From positions 1 to 36,968 of the forward strand of contig NZ_BOPC01000076.1 of the NCBI RefSeq assembly GCF_016863555.1: a DNA stretch of 36,968 nucleotides, read 5' to 3'. Shown one piece after another: positions 14,930-23,717 of this stretch (within the stretch, counting starts at the first letter, position 1; each line of letters begins with the position of its first letter). The notes beneath the pieces were generated by a model. That model searched no databases. It saw nothing but the letters and a program-made list of their open reading frames with translations, and had not been told where the DNA came from. Position numbers and translations under genes: made by a program. Origin of the DNA: Micromonospora qiuiae. GTDB taxonomy: Bacteria > Actinomycetota > Actinomycetes > Mycobacteriales > Micromonosporaceae.

Positions 14930-17665
14930 TCACAGCCTGAGTTGATCGGCGAATTCCTTGAGCTCGCCTCGTGAGACGACGCCGAGCTTCGGATAGGCCT
15001 TGTAGAGGTGGTAGCCCACCGTCCGGTGGCTGAGGAACAACTGCGCGGCGATGTCGCGGTTGGACAGGCCCTGCGCGGCGAGCCGGGCGATCTGCAGTTC
15101 CTGCGGGGTCAGCCCGGCGGCCATGCCGCCGCCGGCCCTCGGGCCCTGGTCCTGGGCACCGGTCGCGGTCAGCTCACCACGGGCGCGTTCGGCCCACGGC
15201 CTCATGCCGATCCGGTCGAAGACCTCCACGGCATCGCGCAACGGCCCGCGCGCCTCGGCCTTCCGCCGAGCCCTGCGCAGCCACTCGCCGTAGAGCAGCG
15301 CGGTCCGGGCGTACTCCAGCGCGCGGCCGTCCTGGTCATGCAGTTCGAGGGCCGCCGTGTAGAACGCCTCAGCCCGGTCGTCGGTGGCGAGCAGCCCTCG
15401 GCAGCGCAGCACGAGCGCGTCGGCCCACGGCTGCCGGACCGATCCGGCCCACCACTCAAAGCGTGCGAGAGGCTCGGCGGCGCGTTCCGGCGCACCCACC
15501 CGTACGGCCGATTCCACCAGGTCGGGAGTGGAACGGGTGGCACATATGTGATGCCGCATCGGCTCGCGGGTCAGACGCTCGAAGCGGGCGAGCGCCGCCT
15601 CGGGACGGCCGAGGCCGAGGTCCAGCAGCCCGAGCGACCAGTGCGCCCACGGCGCGCCAGGAGAAATCGTCCCGGGGGTAGCCCCCGCCAGCCCTTGCTC
15701 GGCGTTGCGCCGGCAGGCCGCCTCCTCCCCCTTGGCCGCGTCGAGGTAGGCCAGTACGCTGCTGAACTGGCTGACCCACTGGTGCTGGCCGGTGTCGCGG
15801 GCAAGTCCCAGGGCCTCACTCGCAGTGGCGAGTGCGTCCAGGTGCCGTCCAGTGAACACCTCACCCTCGACCACGAAGAACAGCACCGTCGGCAGACGCC
15901 CGGCACCACCCCGGGCGCGGTGTTCGGCGGCAAGCGCGATCGCCAGCTCGTAGGCGTCGGCGTCCTGACCCGACGCGAGCGCCGCCCCGCAGAGGATCAT
16001 GATCGCCTGGTCGGAAGCCTGGCCGCCCCGCCGCATCGCCGCGAGGGTGTCGCCCAGCGGCGGCGGCTGCTCGGAACGGCTCCGGTCGAGGTGAACAAGG
16101 TAGCGCCCGACCGGCGCGAGTGGGTCCGCATCGTCCAACGGCAGCGCGCCCAGCAGGTCCAGCGTTGCCGCGAGCTGTCGTTCCCCCAAATACCAAGAGG
16201 TGTGCACGGCCTGGATCAGCAACACGGCAGCCCGGGCCGGATCGGCGTCACGGATGAGCTCGGCGCCGTCGAGTAGCAACCGGTGAGCGGTGGAGTAGGA
16301 GCCCTGCCAGAAATCCGCGAGGGCACGCACATGAGCGACCCGCGCCTTCACCGTCGGCGACTTGTCCAGCCGCCGGGCCGCGCGGCACCCCAACGTTCTG
16401 GCACGCTCCAAGTCCCCCGCCTCCAGCGCCGCCTCCGCCGCCAGCGCCTCGCGGTGCGCCCTCGCATCGGGCTCGACGGTCAACCGGGCTGCCCGTTCGT
16501 ACGCCGCCGCGGCGGCCTCGTGGCCGCTACGTTCGCGGGCGCGGGCGGCGGTGCGTTCCAGCGCGGCGGCAACCTCCTCGTCGGCTTCGGTAGCGGCGGC
16601 TGCCAGGTGCCAGGCCCGGCGGTCGGCATGCTCCGGACCGAGAGCGGCGGCGAGCGCGCGGTGGACGGCGAGGCGTTGCCCGAGCGGCGCCCGTTGATAG
16701 ACAGCGGCGCGGATCAGTGGATGGCGGAAGCGGATCGCGGTGCCGTTGATGTCGCCGTGAAGCACGAGGCCGGCTCGCTCGGCGGGGGCCAGGTCCTCGA
16801 TGGCCGCCCCCAGCGTGGCGGCGGCACGCAGGATCACGGCAAGCTCGGCGGTCTCGTCGGCCGCCGCCACGAGGAGCAGGCTCTGGCTGGCCTGCGGCAT
16901 CCGGCTGACCTGGCCGTGAAAGGCCAGTTGTAGGCGGCTGGTGAGCGGGAGCGCCCCCGGCGGGAACGCGCTGCCATTTTCGGCGGCCAAGGCGGCCGGC
17001 AGCTCCAGCAGTGCCAGCGGGTTACCGCAGGCCTCGGCGAGCAGGCGGTGGCGCACGGCGGGTGTGAGCGGATGCCGGTCGAGCAGGGCCGCGGCCGCCG
17101 CCGGGGCCAGCCCGGTCAGGCGCAACTCCGGAAGACCTGGGGCGGGGAAGGTTCCCTCGCCGTCCCGAACGGCGAAGATCATGACCACCCGCTCGGCGTG
17201 CAGGCGCCGGGCGGCGAACAGGAGAACCTCCCGCGACGCCCGGTCGAGCCACTGTGCGTCGTCGACAAGGCACAGCAGTCCCGTCTCGTCCGCGTACTCC
17301 GTCAGCAGGGACAGCACCGCCAGCCCCACCAGCATCGGCTCGCAACCGTCCGCGGGCCCGAGGCCAAACGCGGCCTCCAAAGCCGCGCGCTGCGGGCCGG
17401 GCAGCGCGGCGAGGGATCCGAGCGCCGGGCGCAGCAACATCTGCAGCCCAGAGAAGGGCAGCTCCGCCTCGAACTCGACTCCCGTACCGCGGACCAGCCG
17501 CATGTCCCCGGCCGCCGCGGCGGCATGGTCGAGCAACGCCGTCTTGCCGATGCCGGGCTCGCCGCGCAGCACCAACGACGAGCTGGTGCCCGCCCGGGCA
17601 CCCGCCAGAAGTTCGGCGATCGCGTCCTGTTCGGGCTTTCTTCCGTGCAGCTCCCCCGCGCCCAT
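14930..17665 (-). CDS. Large LuxR-family ATP-binding regulator (LAL type)
   Basis: This 911-residue protein starts with an AAA/STAND ATPase (GEPGIGKT at 35-42, Walker-B-like LLCLVDDAQWLD at about 125-136). A helical TPR-like middle of several hundred Ala/Arg-rich residues follows, and it ends in a LuxR helix-turn-helix (LTPQELQIARLAAQGLSNRD to the C-terminus). LAL regulators usually activate nearby metabolic or catabolic operons on binding an effector. The ATG at 17665 has AGGA at good spacing; the frame is open to 17797 but the ATPase fold starts at MGAGELHGR. The cupin gene follows within 12 bases. The secreted GH44 gene lies upstream on the same strand, 222 bases away. Confidence 0.92.
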   Translation of the reverse strand: MGAGELHGRKPEQDAIAELLAGARAGTSSSLVLRGEPGIGKTALLDHAAAAAGDMRLVRGTGVEFEAELPFSGLQMLLRPALGSLAALPGPQRAALEAAFGLGPADGCEPMLVGLAVLSLLTEYADETGLLCLVDDAQWLDRASREVLLFAARRLHAERVVMIFAVRDGEGTFPAPGLPELRLTGLAPAAAAALLDRHPLTPAVRHRLLAEACGNPLALLELPAALAAENGSAFPPGALPLTSRLQLAFHGQVSRMPQASQSLLLVAAADETAELAVILRAAATLGAAIEDLAPAERAGLVLHGDINGTAIRFRHPLIRAAVYQRAPLGQRLAVHRALAAALGPEHADRRAWHLAAAATEADEEVAAALERTAARARERSGHEAAAAAYERAARLTVEPDARAHREALAAEAALEAGDLERARTLGCRAARRLDKSPTVKARVAHVRALADFWQGSYSTAHRLLLDGAELIRDADPARAAVLLIQAVHTSWYLGERQLAATLDLLGALPLDDADPLAPVGRYLVHLDRSRSEQPPPLGDTLAAMRRGGQASDQAIMILCGAALASGQDADAYELAIALAAEHRARGGAGRLPTVLFFVVEGEVFTGRHLDALATASEALGLARDTGQHQWVSQFSSVLAYLDAAKGEEAACRRNAEQGLAGATPGTISPGAPWAHWSLGLLDLGLGRPEAALARFERLTREPMRHHICATRSTPDLVESAVRVGAPERAAEPLARFEWWAGSVRQPWADALVLRCRGLLATDDRAEAFYTAALELHDQDGRALEYARTALLYGEWLRRARRKAEARGPLRDAVEVFDRIGMRPWAERARGELTATGAQDQGPRAGGGMAAGLTPQELQIARLAAQGLSNRDIAAQLFLSHRTVGYHLYKAYPKLGVVSRGELKEFADQLRL

Positions 17666-17887
17666 CAGCCCATCCTGGCATCGTCCGACGGTGGGCAATC
17701 GGCCGCCGTGGACCGTGAGTTTCGTGCCGATGACGACGTTGGCGATCGGCTCGTCCGCCGCGTACCGCCGTATCTGGTCGACCAGAGCCGGGGGCACGGG
17801 GCGCCGACGCGGCGGTCAAGCCGCCGACGCTGTACCGCCGCCGCAACGCGGCGCGGTACTGGCGGATACGACCGGCTGGAGAATCGC

Positions 17888-19543
17888 TCAGTGTCGGCGT
17901 TTCGGCAGGACCAGCAGTGTGATGGAGTTCGCCGGGTACGTCGCCCTGACGCTGCCGCTGATCACCGGGAGATCCGCTCCCCGCCTGATCGAAGTGAGAT
18001 CGGCTGCACCGTAGGTGAAACGCTGTGCCGTGCGCTGGCCGTTGAAGCCGGCGACCGCCAACCGTGAGGTCAGATCGTTGCCGGTCTTGTTGATCACCAT
18101 GACGGTCAGCGCCTTGTCGGATGAGCGTTGCGCAGCATAGACCGCCAACCGCCCCTGGTCGCTGCTGACCGCCGATACGCTGACCTCGCCGAACCGGCTG
18201 CCCGCTCCGTCGTAGTTGCGGTACATGCGGAACGCATACGCGCCGGGGTCTGTGGGTTTCGGCTCGCCCCAGATCGTGGCCAGATCCAGGCCCTCGCGCC
18301 CGAATATCCCGAGAACGTCGGCCTGCGCCAACGCGCCGTTGATGTCGTCGAGCGCGCCCCAGTTGTACTCGGTTATCGCAACCTTCGTACCCGGGTAGTA
18401 CTGCGCCACCCACGCCTTCATCGTGCGGATCAGCTGCAGCGGCGGCGCGTTCACGCCGCCCGGACCGATCCACGACTCGTCTACGTATGTCGGATCCCAC
18501 AGCGAGCGCGTGGACCGCAACCGCAGCGCGTTGGCCTCCGGGTCCTTACCGCCGCTGATCTGCGGGTAGTAGTGCTGGTCGAAGTAGTCGAGGAAGCGCT
18601 TCCCACCGTGGACGTCGCTGAAGTCCTTCATGTTTTTCAGATACCACTGGGACAGGTTGAGCCCACCGTGCGCAGCAGCGTCCGCGCCCGGCGCACACCC
18701 GTCCAACCCGGACGCCACCCATTCGCAGTAGCCCCAGCCGGACGGGCCGAGCACTGCCGCGCTGGGGTCGGCGGCCTTGATCGCGGCAGCGGTCGCCGTA
18801 CCCTTGCTGCCCAACTCGTCGTACGTCACGGGTTCGGGATGCACATCGCGGTGCGTGGAGCTCCACAGCACTGGCTCGTTGTCGAGCTGGTAGATCGACA
18901 CGCCGCCCCGCGACGCCGGACCGAACTGGCGCACCAGATGCGACACCATCTCGCCGGCGAACGACGCGTCCACCTGGATCGAGGTGTCCGTGGGCACCGC
19001 CCCGGTGAGGTTCGCGTCGTTGAGCCGGCCGTTACCGCAGTTGGGGTCCCACGGGTCGAACGCGTCCTGTGCTGGGAAGCGGGTCGCCGGGAAACCGCAG
19101 GCGAACGGGTGCGACTGGGGCGAGTCCTTCGCCACCCACCCGATCAGCGGCACGGTGACCACCTGCTTGGTCCCACGGTCCCGGTTGGTCTTGACGAACG
19201 ACTCAACCGTGTTGTCAGGCCCGGCCACGATGTTCTCGAAGTACCAGTCGCTGCCGGTGTTGTAGGTGTGGTTCTTGAAGTTGTAGCGGCTGCTCGCGTT
19301 GCCACCCCAGCGCGCCACCGGCATGCCGAGCTCGGCGACGAGCGCCGGATCACCACCGTTCATGCCGTAGACGTCGGGACTGATCACATGCCGAGCGGCG
19401 GAGACGTCCACGGACAGCGTGAGCACGCCAGCGGCCGCTGCCGGACCGGGGACGGTCTGTGCGGCCAACAGCCCCGCCACGAGAGATCCGGTCACACCGA
19501 TGGCCGTGGCCGACCGTAGCTTGCGCCGTCGTTGAGCACCCAC
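17888..19543 (-). CDS. Secreted glycoside hydrolase family 44 (endoglucanase/xyloglucanase)
   Basis: This 551-residue enzyme has an Arg-rich signal peptide (about 1-38, ending near PAAAAG). The catalytic domain carries GMNGGDPALVAELGMPVARWGGN near its start, the acid/base Glu in YQLDNEP (about 223) and the nucleophile Glu in ITEYNWG (about 392). A C-terminal beta-sandwich, usual for GH44, completes it (about 450-551). GH44 enzymes cut beta-1,4-glucan or xyloglucan. I prefer the GTG at 19543, with GGGAG six bases upstream, over the GTG at 19576, which sits too close to the promoter. The gene faces a divergent secreted protein at 19819. Confidence 0.93.
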   Translation of the reverse strand: MGAQRRRKLRSATAIGVTGSLVAGLLAAQTVPGPAAAAGVLTLSVDVSAARHVISPDVYGMNGGDPALVAELGMPVARWGGNASSRYNFKNHTYNTGSDWYFENIVAGPDNTVESFVKTNRDRGTKQVVTVPLIGWVAKDSPQSHPFACGFPATRFPAQDAFDPWDPNCGNGRLNDANLTGAVPTDTSIQVDASFAGEMVSHLVRQFGPASRGGVSIYQLDNEPVLWSSTHRDVHPEPVTYDELGSKGTATAAAIKAADPSAAVLGPSGWGYCEWVASGLDGCAPGADAAAHGGLNLSQWYLKNMKDFSDVHGGKRFLDYFDQHYYPQISGGKDPEANALRLRSTRSLWDPTYVDESWIGPGGVNAPPLQLIRTMKAWVAQYYPGTKVAITEYNWGALDDINGALAQADVLGIFGREGLDLATIWGEPKPTDPGAYAFRMYRNYDGAGSRFGEVSVSAVSSDQGRLAVYAAQRSSDKALTVMVINKTGNDLTSRLAVAGFNGQRTAQRFTYGAADLTSIRRGADLPVISGSVRATYPANSITLLVLPKRRH

Positions 19544-19591
19544 CAGAGACTCCCGCCGCCAACCAGTCAGAAACACCGAACCAGCTCCAGA

Positions 19592-19619
19592 ATATTATTG
19601 TTCATCTATGTATTGTCAA
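19592..19619 (-). promoter_or_regulatory. Sigma-70-like promoter of the GH44 gene
   Basis: On the minus strand, TTGACA (19619-19614), a 16-base spacer and TAATAT (19597-19592) form a strong housekeeping-type promoter in an A/T-rich island. Transcription would start near 19585, giving a leader of about 40 bases to the GTG at 19543. Confidence 0.7.
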
Positions 19620-19763
19620 TCGGCGGCAGCCTGATCAAATGCGGTTCCTGCCAGCCGTCGCCGGCAACGTGGCCCGGTTCAGCCGGCACATGGCGCAACT
19701 CCGCTCACCATCCGCCCGGTCGCGCAGAGCCGACACGAGAAGAGGTTGACGCGACGATGCCCA

Positions 19764-19804
19764 TCGCGCATCGTCGATTTACGTCGACAGTCTCGAATGC
19801 GCGA
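19764..19804 (+). promoter_or_regulatory. Inverted repeat upstream of the small secreted protein gene
   Basis: TCGCGCAT and ATGCGCGA are perfect complements, 25 bases apart, ending 14 bases before the ATG at 19819. A TTGACG box lies at 19746-19751, so the repeat could be an operator or a message hairpin. Chance cannot be excluded in such GC-rich sequence. Confidence 0.35.
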
Positions 19805-19818
19805 CACGGGAGGGACTG

Positions 19819-20373
19819 ATGAAGGCCTTCGTCACCACCATCTCGGCTGCGGCCCTGCTGCTCCTGGCCACGAGCAGCGCGCCCGCCGGCCGGCCGGCGG
19901 CCGACGCGCCCTGCAAGGGGCAGATCCACGCGAATCCGGGGTTCGAGCGCGGCACCACCGGCTGGACCGCCGGCCCCCGCATCGTCGTGCTCGGCGACGC
20001 GGCCCGGCCCGCGCACACCGGCCGCGCGTACGCCACCTTCGCCGGACTGGACGTGACGCGTACCGACCTGCTGCGCACCACCGTCACGGTTCCGGCCGAC
20101 TGCGACCTGACGGTCCGCTTCTGGGTCCGGACCACCACCACGGAGACCAGCCGCGGCGATTACCTGAACGTCGGGCTGGCGGTCACCGGGATACCGCCGA
20201 AGACGAGATTCTCGCTGGCCTTCGACGGCGGGTCGCAGTGGCGGCAGTACGCCATGTCGACCGGGACGGCGCCGACCGAGCGCACCGCGACGGCCAGCTT
20301 CGTCGCCAGCGAGACGGCCGGCAACGGCGTCACGGCCTTCGACGTCGACGACGTGACCTTCACGTTGAGCTGA
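19819..20373 (+). CDS. Small secreted beta-sandwich (carbohydrate-binding-like) protein
   Basis: This 184-residue protein has a signal peptide (MKAFVTTISAAALLLLATSS, cleavage near 23-30). A single domain starting NPGFERGTTGWTAGPRIVV follows and ends DVDDVTFTLS. This opening and ending are typical of CBM4/9-like galactose-binding folds that bind polysaccharide. Two cysteines may form a disulfide. There is no catalytic domain, so it may be an accessory binding protein for plant cell-wall polymers, in keeping with the divergent GH44 gene. GGGAGGG lies a few bases before the ATG. Transcription ends at the hairpin just downstream. Confidence 0.82.
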   Translation: MKAFVTTISAAALLLLATSSAPAGRPAADAPCKGQIHANPGFERGTTGWTAGPRIVVLGDAARPAHTGRAYATFAGLDVTRTDLLRTTVTVPADCDLTVRFWVRTTTTETSRGDYLNVGLAVTGIPPKTRFSLAFDGGSQWRQYAMSTGTAPTERTATASFVASETAGNGVTAFDVDDVTFTLS

Positions 20374-20386
20374 CCACGGCGCTCTC

Positions 20387-20416
20387 GAACAGCGGCATGC
20401 ACGGATGCCGCTGTTC
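20387..20416. terminator. Perfect 12-bp hairpin terminator between convergent units
   Basis: GAACAGCGGCAT and ATGCCGCTGTTC flank a six-base loop (GCACGG). It starts 13 bases after the stop of the secreted protein gene and lies 20 bases beyond the end of the minus-strand deacetylase remnant, so it can stop both units. Confidence 0.85.
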
Positions 20417-20435
20417 AGCTGACGGCCAAGAAGTG

Positions 20436-20893
20436 TCACTGCTGTGCCCGGTCCTGCTTGCACCATTCGACTACATCGGCGGGTGTGGCGCGCCACCACG
20501 ACTCGTCCTCGGCCAGGTGCCGGAGCACGCCGGCGAGGTGGCGGAAGCGGAATGGCTGTCCGGACAGCCACGGCGCGAGATGCAGCGCCATGAGGCCCGC
20601 TGCTGGCTCCGTCGGCGACGAGAACGTCGGCTGCCTCCTCGATCGCCCGGGCCTGATGCTCAGGGTCGACGCCGCGGAGGAAGGCCATGTTCACGTCGCT
20701 GAGATCCCAGCCGGGGAATGCCGGGATGGGGGCGAACGCCGCGTCCGCCGGGCGGAGGCACGATTCGGCGTGGTGGGTCTCGCTCCCACTCCACCGCGCC
20801 GAGGTCCAGCACCACGGCGAGCGCCGCGGGTTTCCCGTCCGGCCACCGCAGTGGCGGCCTGCTGGGCAGTGCGGTCCACTCGAAGTGGCGAAG
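20436..20893 (-). pseudogene. Decayed polysaccharide deacetylase, copy 2 (middle missing)
   Basis: Read across frames on the minus strand, this region gives the N-terminus of a PuuE/allantoinase-like deacetylase (FEWTALPSRPPLRWPDGK, VVLDLGAVEWE). It then gives the acceptor part (AIEEAADVLVADGASSG) and a true C-terminus (LAPWLSGQPFRFRHLAG ... ADVVEWCKQDRAQQ, stop at 20436-20438). The central catalytic portion is absent and at least two frameshifts are needed. It follows directly on copy 1, so this was once a tandem pair. Confidence 0.7.
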
Positions 20894-20898
20894 CGGCG

Positions 20899-21418
20899 GA
20901 TCCGATGTGGTTGACCCATCGCGAAGGGGTGCACTGGCAGACACATCAGCCGCGGCCGACCGTCGCGGCGGTAGTCGTCGGCTAGCTGGTCGTATTGCGC
21001 GATGCAACGCGCGGCGTACCCGGCTCCTTCCACATGGGCACGCATGAGCGGGCCGTCGTTCAGCTCGTAGCTGTAGGGCAGCGCCACCAGCCATCCGGAG
21101 CTGGTGCGCAGCGGCGACGGGAAGTCGTCGTGCACCCAGTCCGCGTGGTACTCCATCCCGTGGCGTGCCCCTCATTGGCGGTGATGAACGGACCGAGCAT
21201 GCCGCGGGCGGGATAGCCGAGGTGGCGGCGGGCGATCTCCTGGCACAGGCCGTAGAGCTCGCTCTCTTCCTGCTCGTTCATACCCTCCACGTAGCGGGTG
21301 TTGTAGACGCCGTGGCACATCACATCCCACTGCCGCTCGGCCATGGCGGCCGCGATCGCCGGATAGTGGTCGAGAACGGCCAGGTTGAGCGAGACCGTAC
21401 ACCGCACTCCGATACGAT
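20899..21418 (-). pseudogene. Decayed polysaccharide deacetylase, copy 1 (no N-terminus)
   Basis: The minus strand shows the central and C-terminal parts of a polysaccharide deacetylase: TVSLNLAVLDHYPAIAAAM, VMCHGVYNTRYVEGMNE, LGPFITANE, then after a frameshift YHADWVHDDFPSPLR, LPYSYELNDGPLM and HPFAMGQPHRI. The N-terminal third is missing; just before it the text changes to an Ohr-like protein. The frame change lies near 21160. These motifs belong to the family that includes PuuE allantoinase and chitin/peptidoglycan deacetylases. Confidence 0.78.
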
Positions 21419-21423
21419 GCCGT

Positions 21424-21620
21424 TGTCGTCGTCGATCCCAGCTTCACCCGTTCCCGCCGTGCTGCGGACACCAGCGAACTGTCGAAGCAGGCCGCGTATC
21501 CGGCGGCAAAAGCTCCTCCGGGTCGGTGCCAGCGCCCGGGGATGTCCTCCCCCACCGGATCCGGGCCGAACACGGCGTCCCTCCGGGGTGTGGCCAGGGC
21601 GGTCAGCGCTGCCAGGCTAC
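21424..21620 (-). pseudogene. Fragment of an Ohr/OsmC-type hydroperoxide reductase
   Basis: The minus strand gives RPGGAFAAGYAACFDSSLV, which matches the first catalytic-cysteine segment of Ohr proteins (family pattern NPEQLFAAGYAACF). Preceding text (ALTALATPRRDA) also fits the family's first strands. The second catalytic cysteine and the C-terminal half are missing; the frame runs straight into deacetylase copy 1, which marks a deletion junction near 21420. Confidence 0.6.
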
Positions 21621-21800
21621 GTCAGGCCGCCACCTCGGCTGAAGACGACGGTACGTAACCAGCGGTCATGTCTCCCGTTGGCGCCAATCGCAGGCCGGTG
21701 CAGACAGTTGCGCCCGGCCTGCGGCCCAGATGCGGACGGTCAGGTTTTGTTGGCAGCCCGGCCCACCCCGAGGCCGCGTGCGGCGTGGCTCATGGCCTGA

Positions 21801-22076
21801 GCCATCCGAGAGGGCAGCGAATCCGGGGCCGGAATCCGCACCGGACGCACCCGTTACACCGAGAACCGACGGCGGGTCCTGGTCACCCCAACGGACGCCG
21901 CGCACACCATCGAACAAGACATCTATTTTCCGGTCGGCGCTGCCGGCGCACAGGCTCTTCGCAGGTATGACAAGGATCAACTCGCGACGATCCTCGACTT
22001 CCTGCAGACCGCCCGTCAGGTGCAAGAAGACCAGGCCGCACGGGTCAGCACGCCCCCCGCGCAGCCCCGGGCGTGA
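21801..22076 (+). pseudogene. C-terminal remnant of a MarR-family regulator
   Basis: In the plus frame ending with TGA at 22074-22076, the text RRRVLVTPTDAAHTIEQDIY followed by KDQLATILDFLQTARQVQEDQAARV matches the wing and last dimerisation helix of MarR regulators. The HTH part and start codon are lacking: the frame is closed by a stop at 21798. It may have controlled a neighbouring gene that has since been lost. Confidence 0.65.
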
Positions 22077-22139
22077 CTCGCGGCACGAGATCGCCACCGG
22101 CGAGGCGTACGCCTGGACGCAGTCCGCCAGTTCCGCCGA

Positions 22140-22166
22140 TGTCACATCCGCCGCCCGGCCGGTGTC
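22140..22166 (+). promoter_or_regulatory. ECF41-type promoter upstream of the CMD-sigJ operon
   Basis: TGTCACA (22140-22146), 16 bases, TGTC (22163-22166). The published ECF41 target pattern is TGTCACA-N16-CGTC, so only one base differs. It stands 52 bases before the ATG of the carboxymuconolactone-decarboxylase gene, where such sites occur, and implies autoregulation by the sigma factor below. Confidence 0.65.
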
Positions 22167-22218
22167 TCCATGGTGTGACGACCTAACCGTCGACACAGCC
22201 AGCGACACAGGAGGAAAC

Positions 22219-22809
22219 ATGGAGCACCCGACCCGCATCCCCCCGGCCGAGATCACCGGTCTCAAGGGAGCGCTGATCAAGCGAATCGTCCGGAAGAAAC
22301 TGGGCAAGGTGCCGACGGCGGTGGGCGTCTACTGGCACAACCCCAAGGTGCTGTTCGCCAGCTCCGGCTTGGGCGGCAAGCTGCAGAAGTGGAACGCCTG
22401 CGACGAGAACCTGAAGTCGTTCGCCCACATGGCGGTCGCGTCGCTGATCGGCTGCACGTGGTGCCTGGACTTCAACTACTTCGAGGCCCGCAACAGGGGG
22501 CTCGACGTGGAGAAGGCGCGCGAGATTCCGCGGTGGCGGGAGGCGGACGTCTTCACTCCGCTGGAGCGGGACGTCCTGGAGTACGCCGAGGCGATGAGCC
22601 AGACACCGCCAACCGTGACCGACGAGCTGGTGGACCGGCTGCACGCCAAGCTGGGACCCGCCGCCGTGGTCGAGCTCACCTCGGTGATCGCGTTTGCGAA
22701 CATGACCACGCGTGGCAACGTGGCACTCGGCATCGAGTCTGACGGCTTCGCCGCCGCGTGCGGCCTGAAGCCGCTGGCCGAGCGACCGGGAGTAGCGTCC
22801 GCGTCATGA
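22219..22809 (+). CDS. Carboxymuconolactone decarboxylase (AhpD-like) family protein
   Basis: This 196-residue protein has the all-helical AhpD fold. The active-site CXXC is in ASLIGCTWCLDFN (Cys79, Cys82), where AhpD-like peroxidases use the pair for thiol chemistry. GAGG lies just before the ATG at 22219. Its TGA overlaps the start of the sigma factor gene (ATGA), so they are translationally coupled. CMD/oxidoreductase/epimerase genes regularly sit beside ECF41 sigma factors and are their main targets, so this fits a conserved stress-type module. The physiological substrate is unknown. Confidence 0.93.
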   Translation: MEHPTRIPPAEITGLKGALIKRIVRKKLGKVPTAVGVYWHNPKVLFASSGLGGKLQKWNACDENLKSFAHMAVASLIGCTWCLDFNYFEARNRGLDVEKAREIPRWREADVFTPLERDVLEYAEAMSQTPPTVTDELVDRLHAKLGPAAVVELTSVIAFANMTTRGNVALGIESDGFAAACGLKPLAERPGVASAS

Positions 22810-23684
22810 GCGAGGACCCCTTCATCGCCCACCGCAGCCTGCTGTTCACCATCGCCTACGAGATGCTCGGCTCGGTCGCCGACGCCGAGGACGTGGTGCA
22901 GGAGACCTGGCTGCGGTGGGCAGCCCTGGTCGACACCGAGCGCCGCGAGGTCCGCAACCCACGGGCGTACCTGGTGCGGATCTTGACCCGGCTCTGCCTC
23001 AACCGGCTGCGCACGCTCGTGCGGCAGCGCGAGGAGTACGTGGGCGAGTGGCTGCCCGAGCCCCTGCTGACCAGCCCGGACGTCGCCGAGGACGTCGAGC
23101 TCGCGGAGAGCGTGTCGATCGCCATGCTGGCGGTACTCGAGACGCTGCTACCGACAGAGCGCGCGGTCTTCGTGCTCCGCGAGGTCTTCGACGTGCCGTA
23201 CGACGAAATCGCCGAGGCGCTGGGCAAGTCGGCGGCGGCGGTGCGTCAGATCGCGACGCGGGCCCGCAAGCACGTGGCGGCGCGCCGGCCGCGGATGTCG
23301 GTGAGCCGCGCCGAGCAGGAGCGGGTGGTCGAGCGGTTCCTCGCCGCACTGGCCACCGGCGACGTGCCCGGACTGCTCGAGGTGCTGGCTCCTGACGTGC
23401 TCGTCGTGGGCGACGGCGGCGGCCTGGCCCCGGCAATCCCGAAGCCGGTCCGCGGAGCCGCGAAGCTTGCCCCGGTGATGGCCCGCTTCGCCAAGGTCGC
23501 GCCCGGCGCCAACGCTTTCATCCTCGACCTCAACGGCGGCATCGCAGCGCGCATCGACCCCGGCGGCGAGAACGACACGGCCGTGTCGTTCGTCATCGAG
23601 AACGACCGGATCACCCAGATGTACGCGATCCGCAACCCGCACAAGCTCGAGCGGCTGGATGAGGTGGCTGAGCTTCGACGATGA
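22806..23684 (+). CDS. sigJ: ECF41 (SigJ-like) RNA polymerase sigma factor
   Basis: This 292-residue sigma factor has region 2 in residues about 6-70 (YEMLGSVADAEDVVQETWLRW), the WLPEPL motif at 82-87 that marks ECF41, and region 4 at about 110-165 (LPTERAVFVLREVFDVPYDEIAEALGKS). A SnoaL-like C-terminal domain follows (about 175-292) with DGGG and a final NPHKL (variant of the family's NPDKL). In ECF41 this C-terminal extension replaces an anti-sigma factor and sets activity. The overlap with the CMD gene and the promoter at 22140 support a self-regulated pair. The trigger is not known from sequence. Confidence 0.95.
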   Translation: MSEDPFIAHRSLLFTIAYEMLGSVADAEDVVQETWLRWAALVDTERREVRNPRAYLVRILTRLCLNRLRTLVRQREEYVGEWLPEPLLTSPDVAEDVELAESVSIAMLAVLETLLPTERAVFVLREVFDVPYDEIAEALGKSAAAVRQIATRARKHVAARRPRMSVSRAEQERVVERFLAALATGDVPGLLEVLAPDVLVVGDGGGLAPAIPKPVRGAAKLAPVMARFAKVAPGANAFILDLNGGIAARIDPGGENDTAVSFVIENDRITQMYAIRNPHKLERLDEVAELRR

Positions 23685-23717
23685 GAAAGGCGACCCCGGC
23701 CGAGGCCTGCGCGCGGG

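Noticed and set aside
18128..19519. 463-codon open frame on the plus strand
   Set aside because: Shadow of the GH44 gene; Val/Arg-rich text without recognisable domain.
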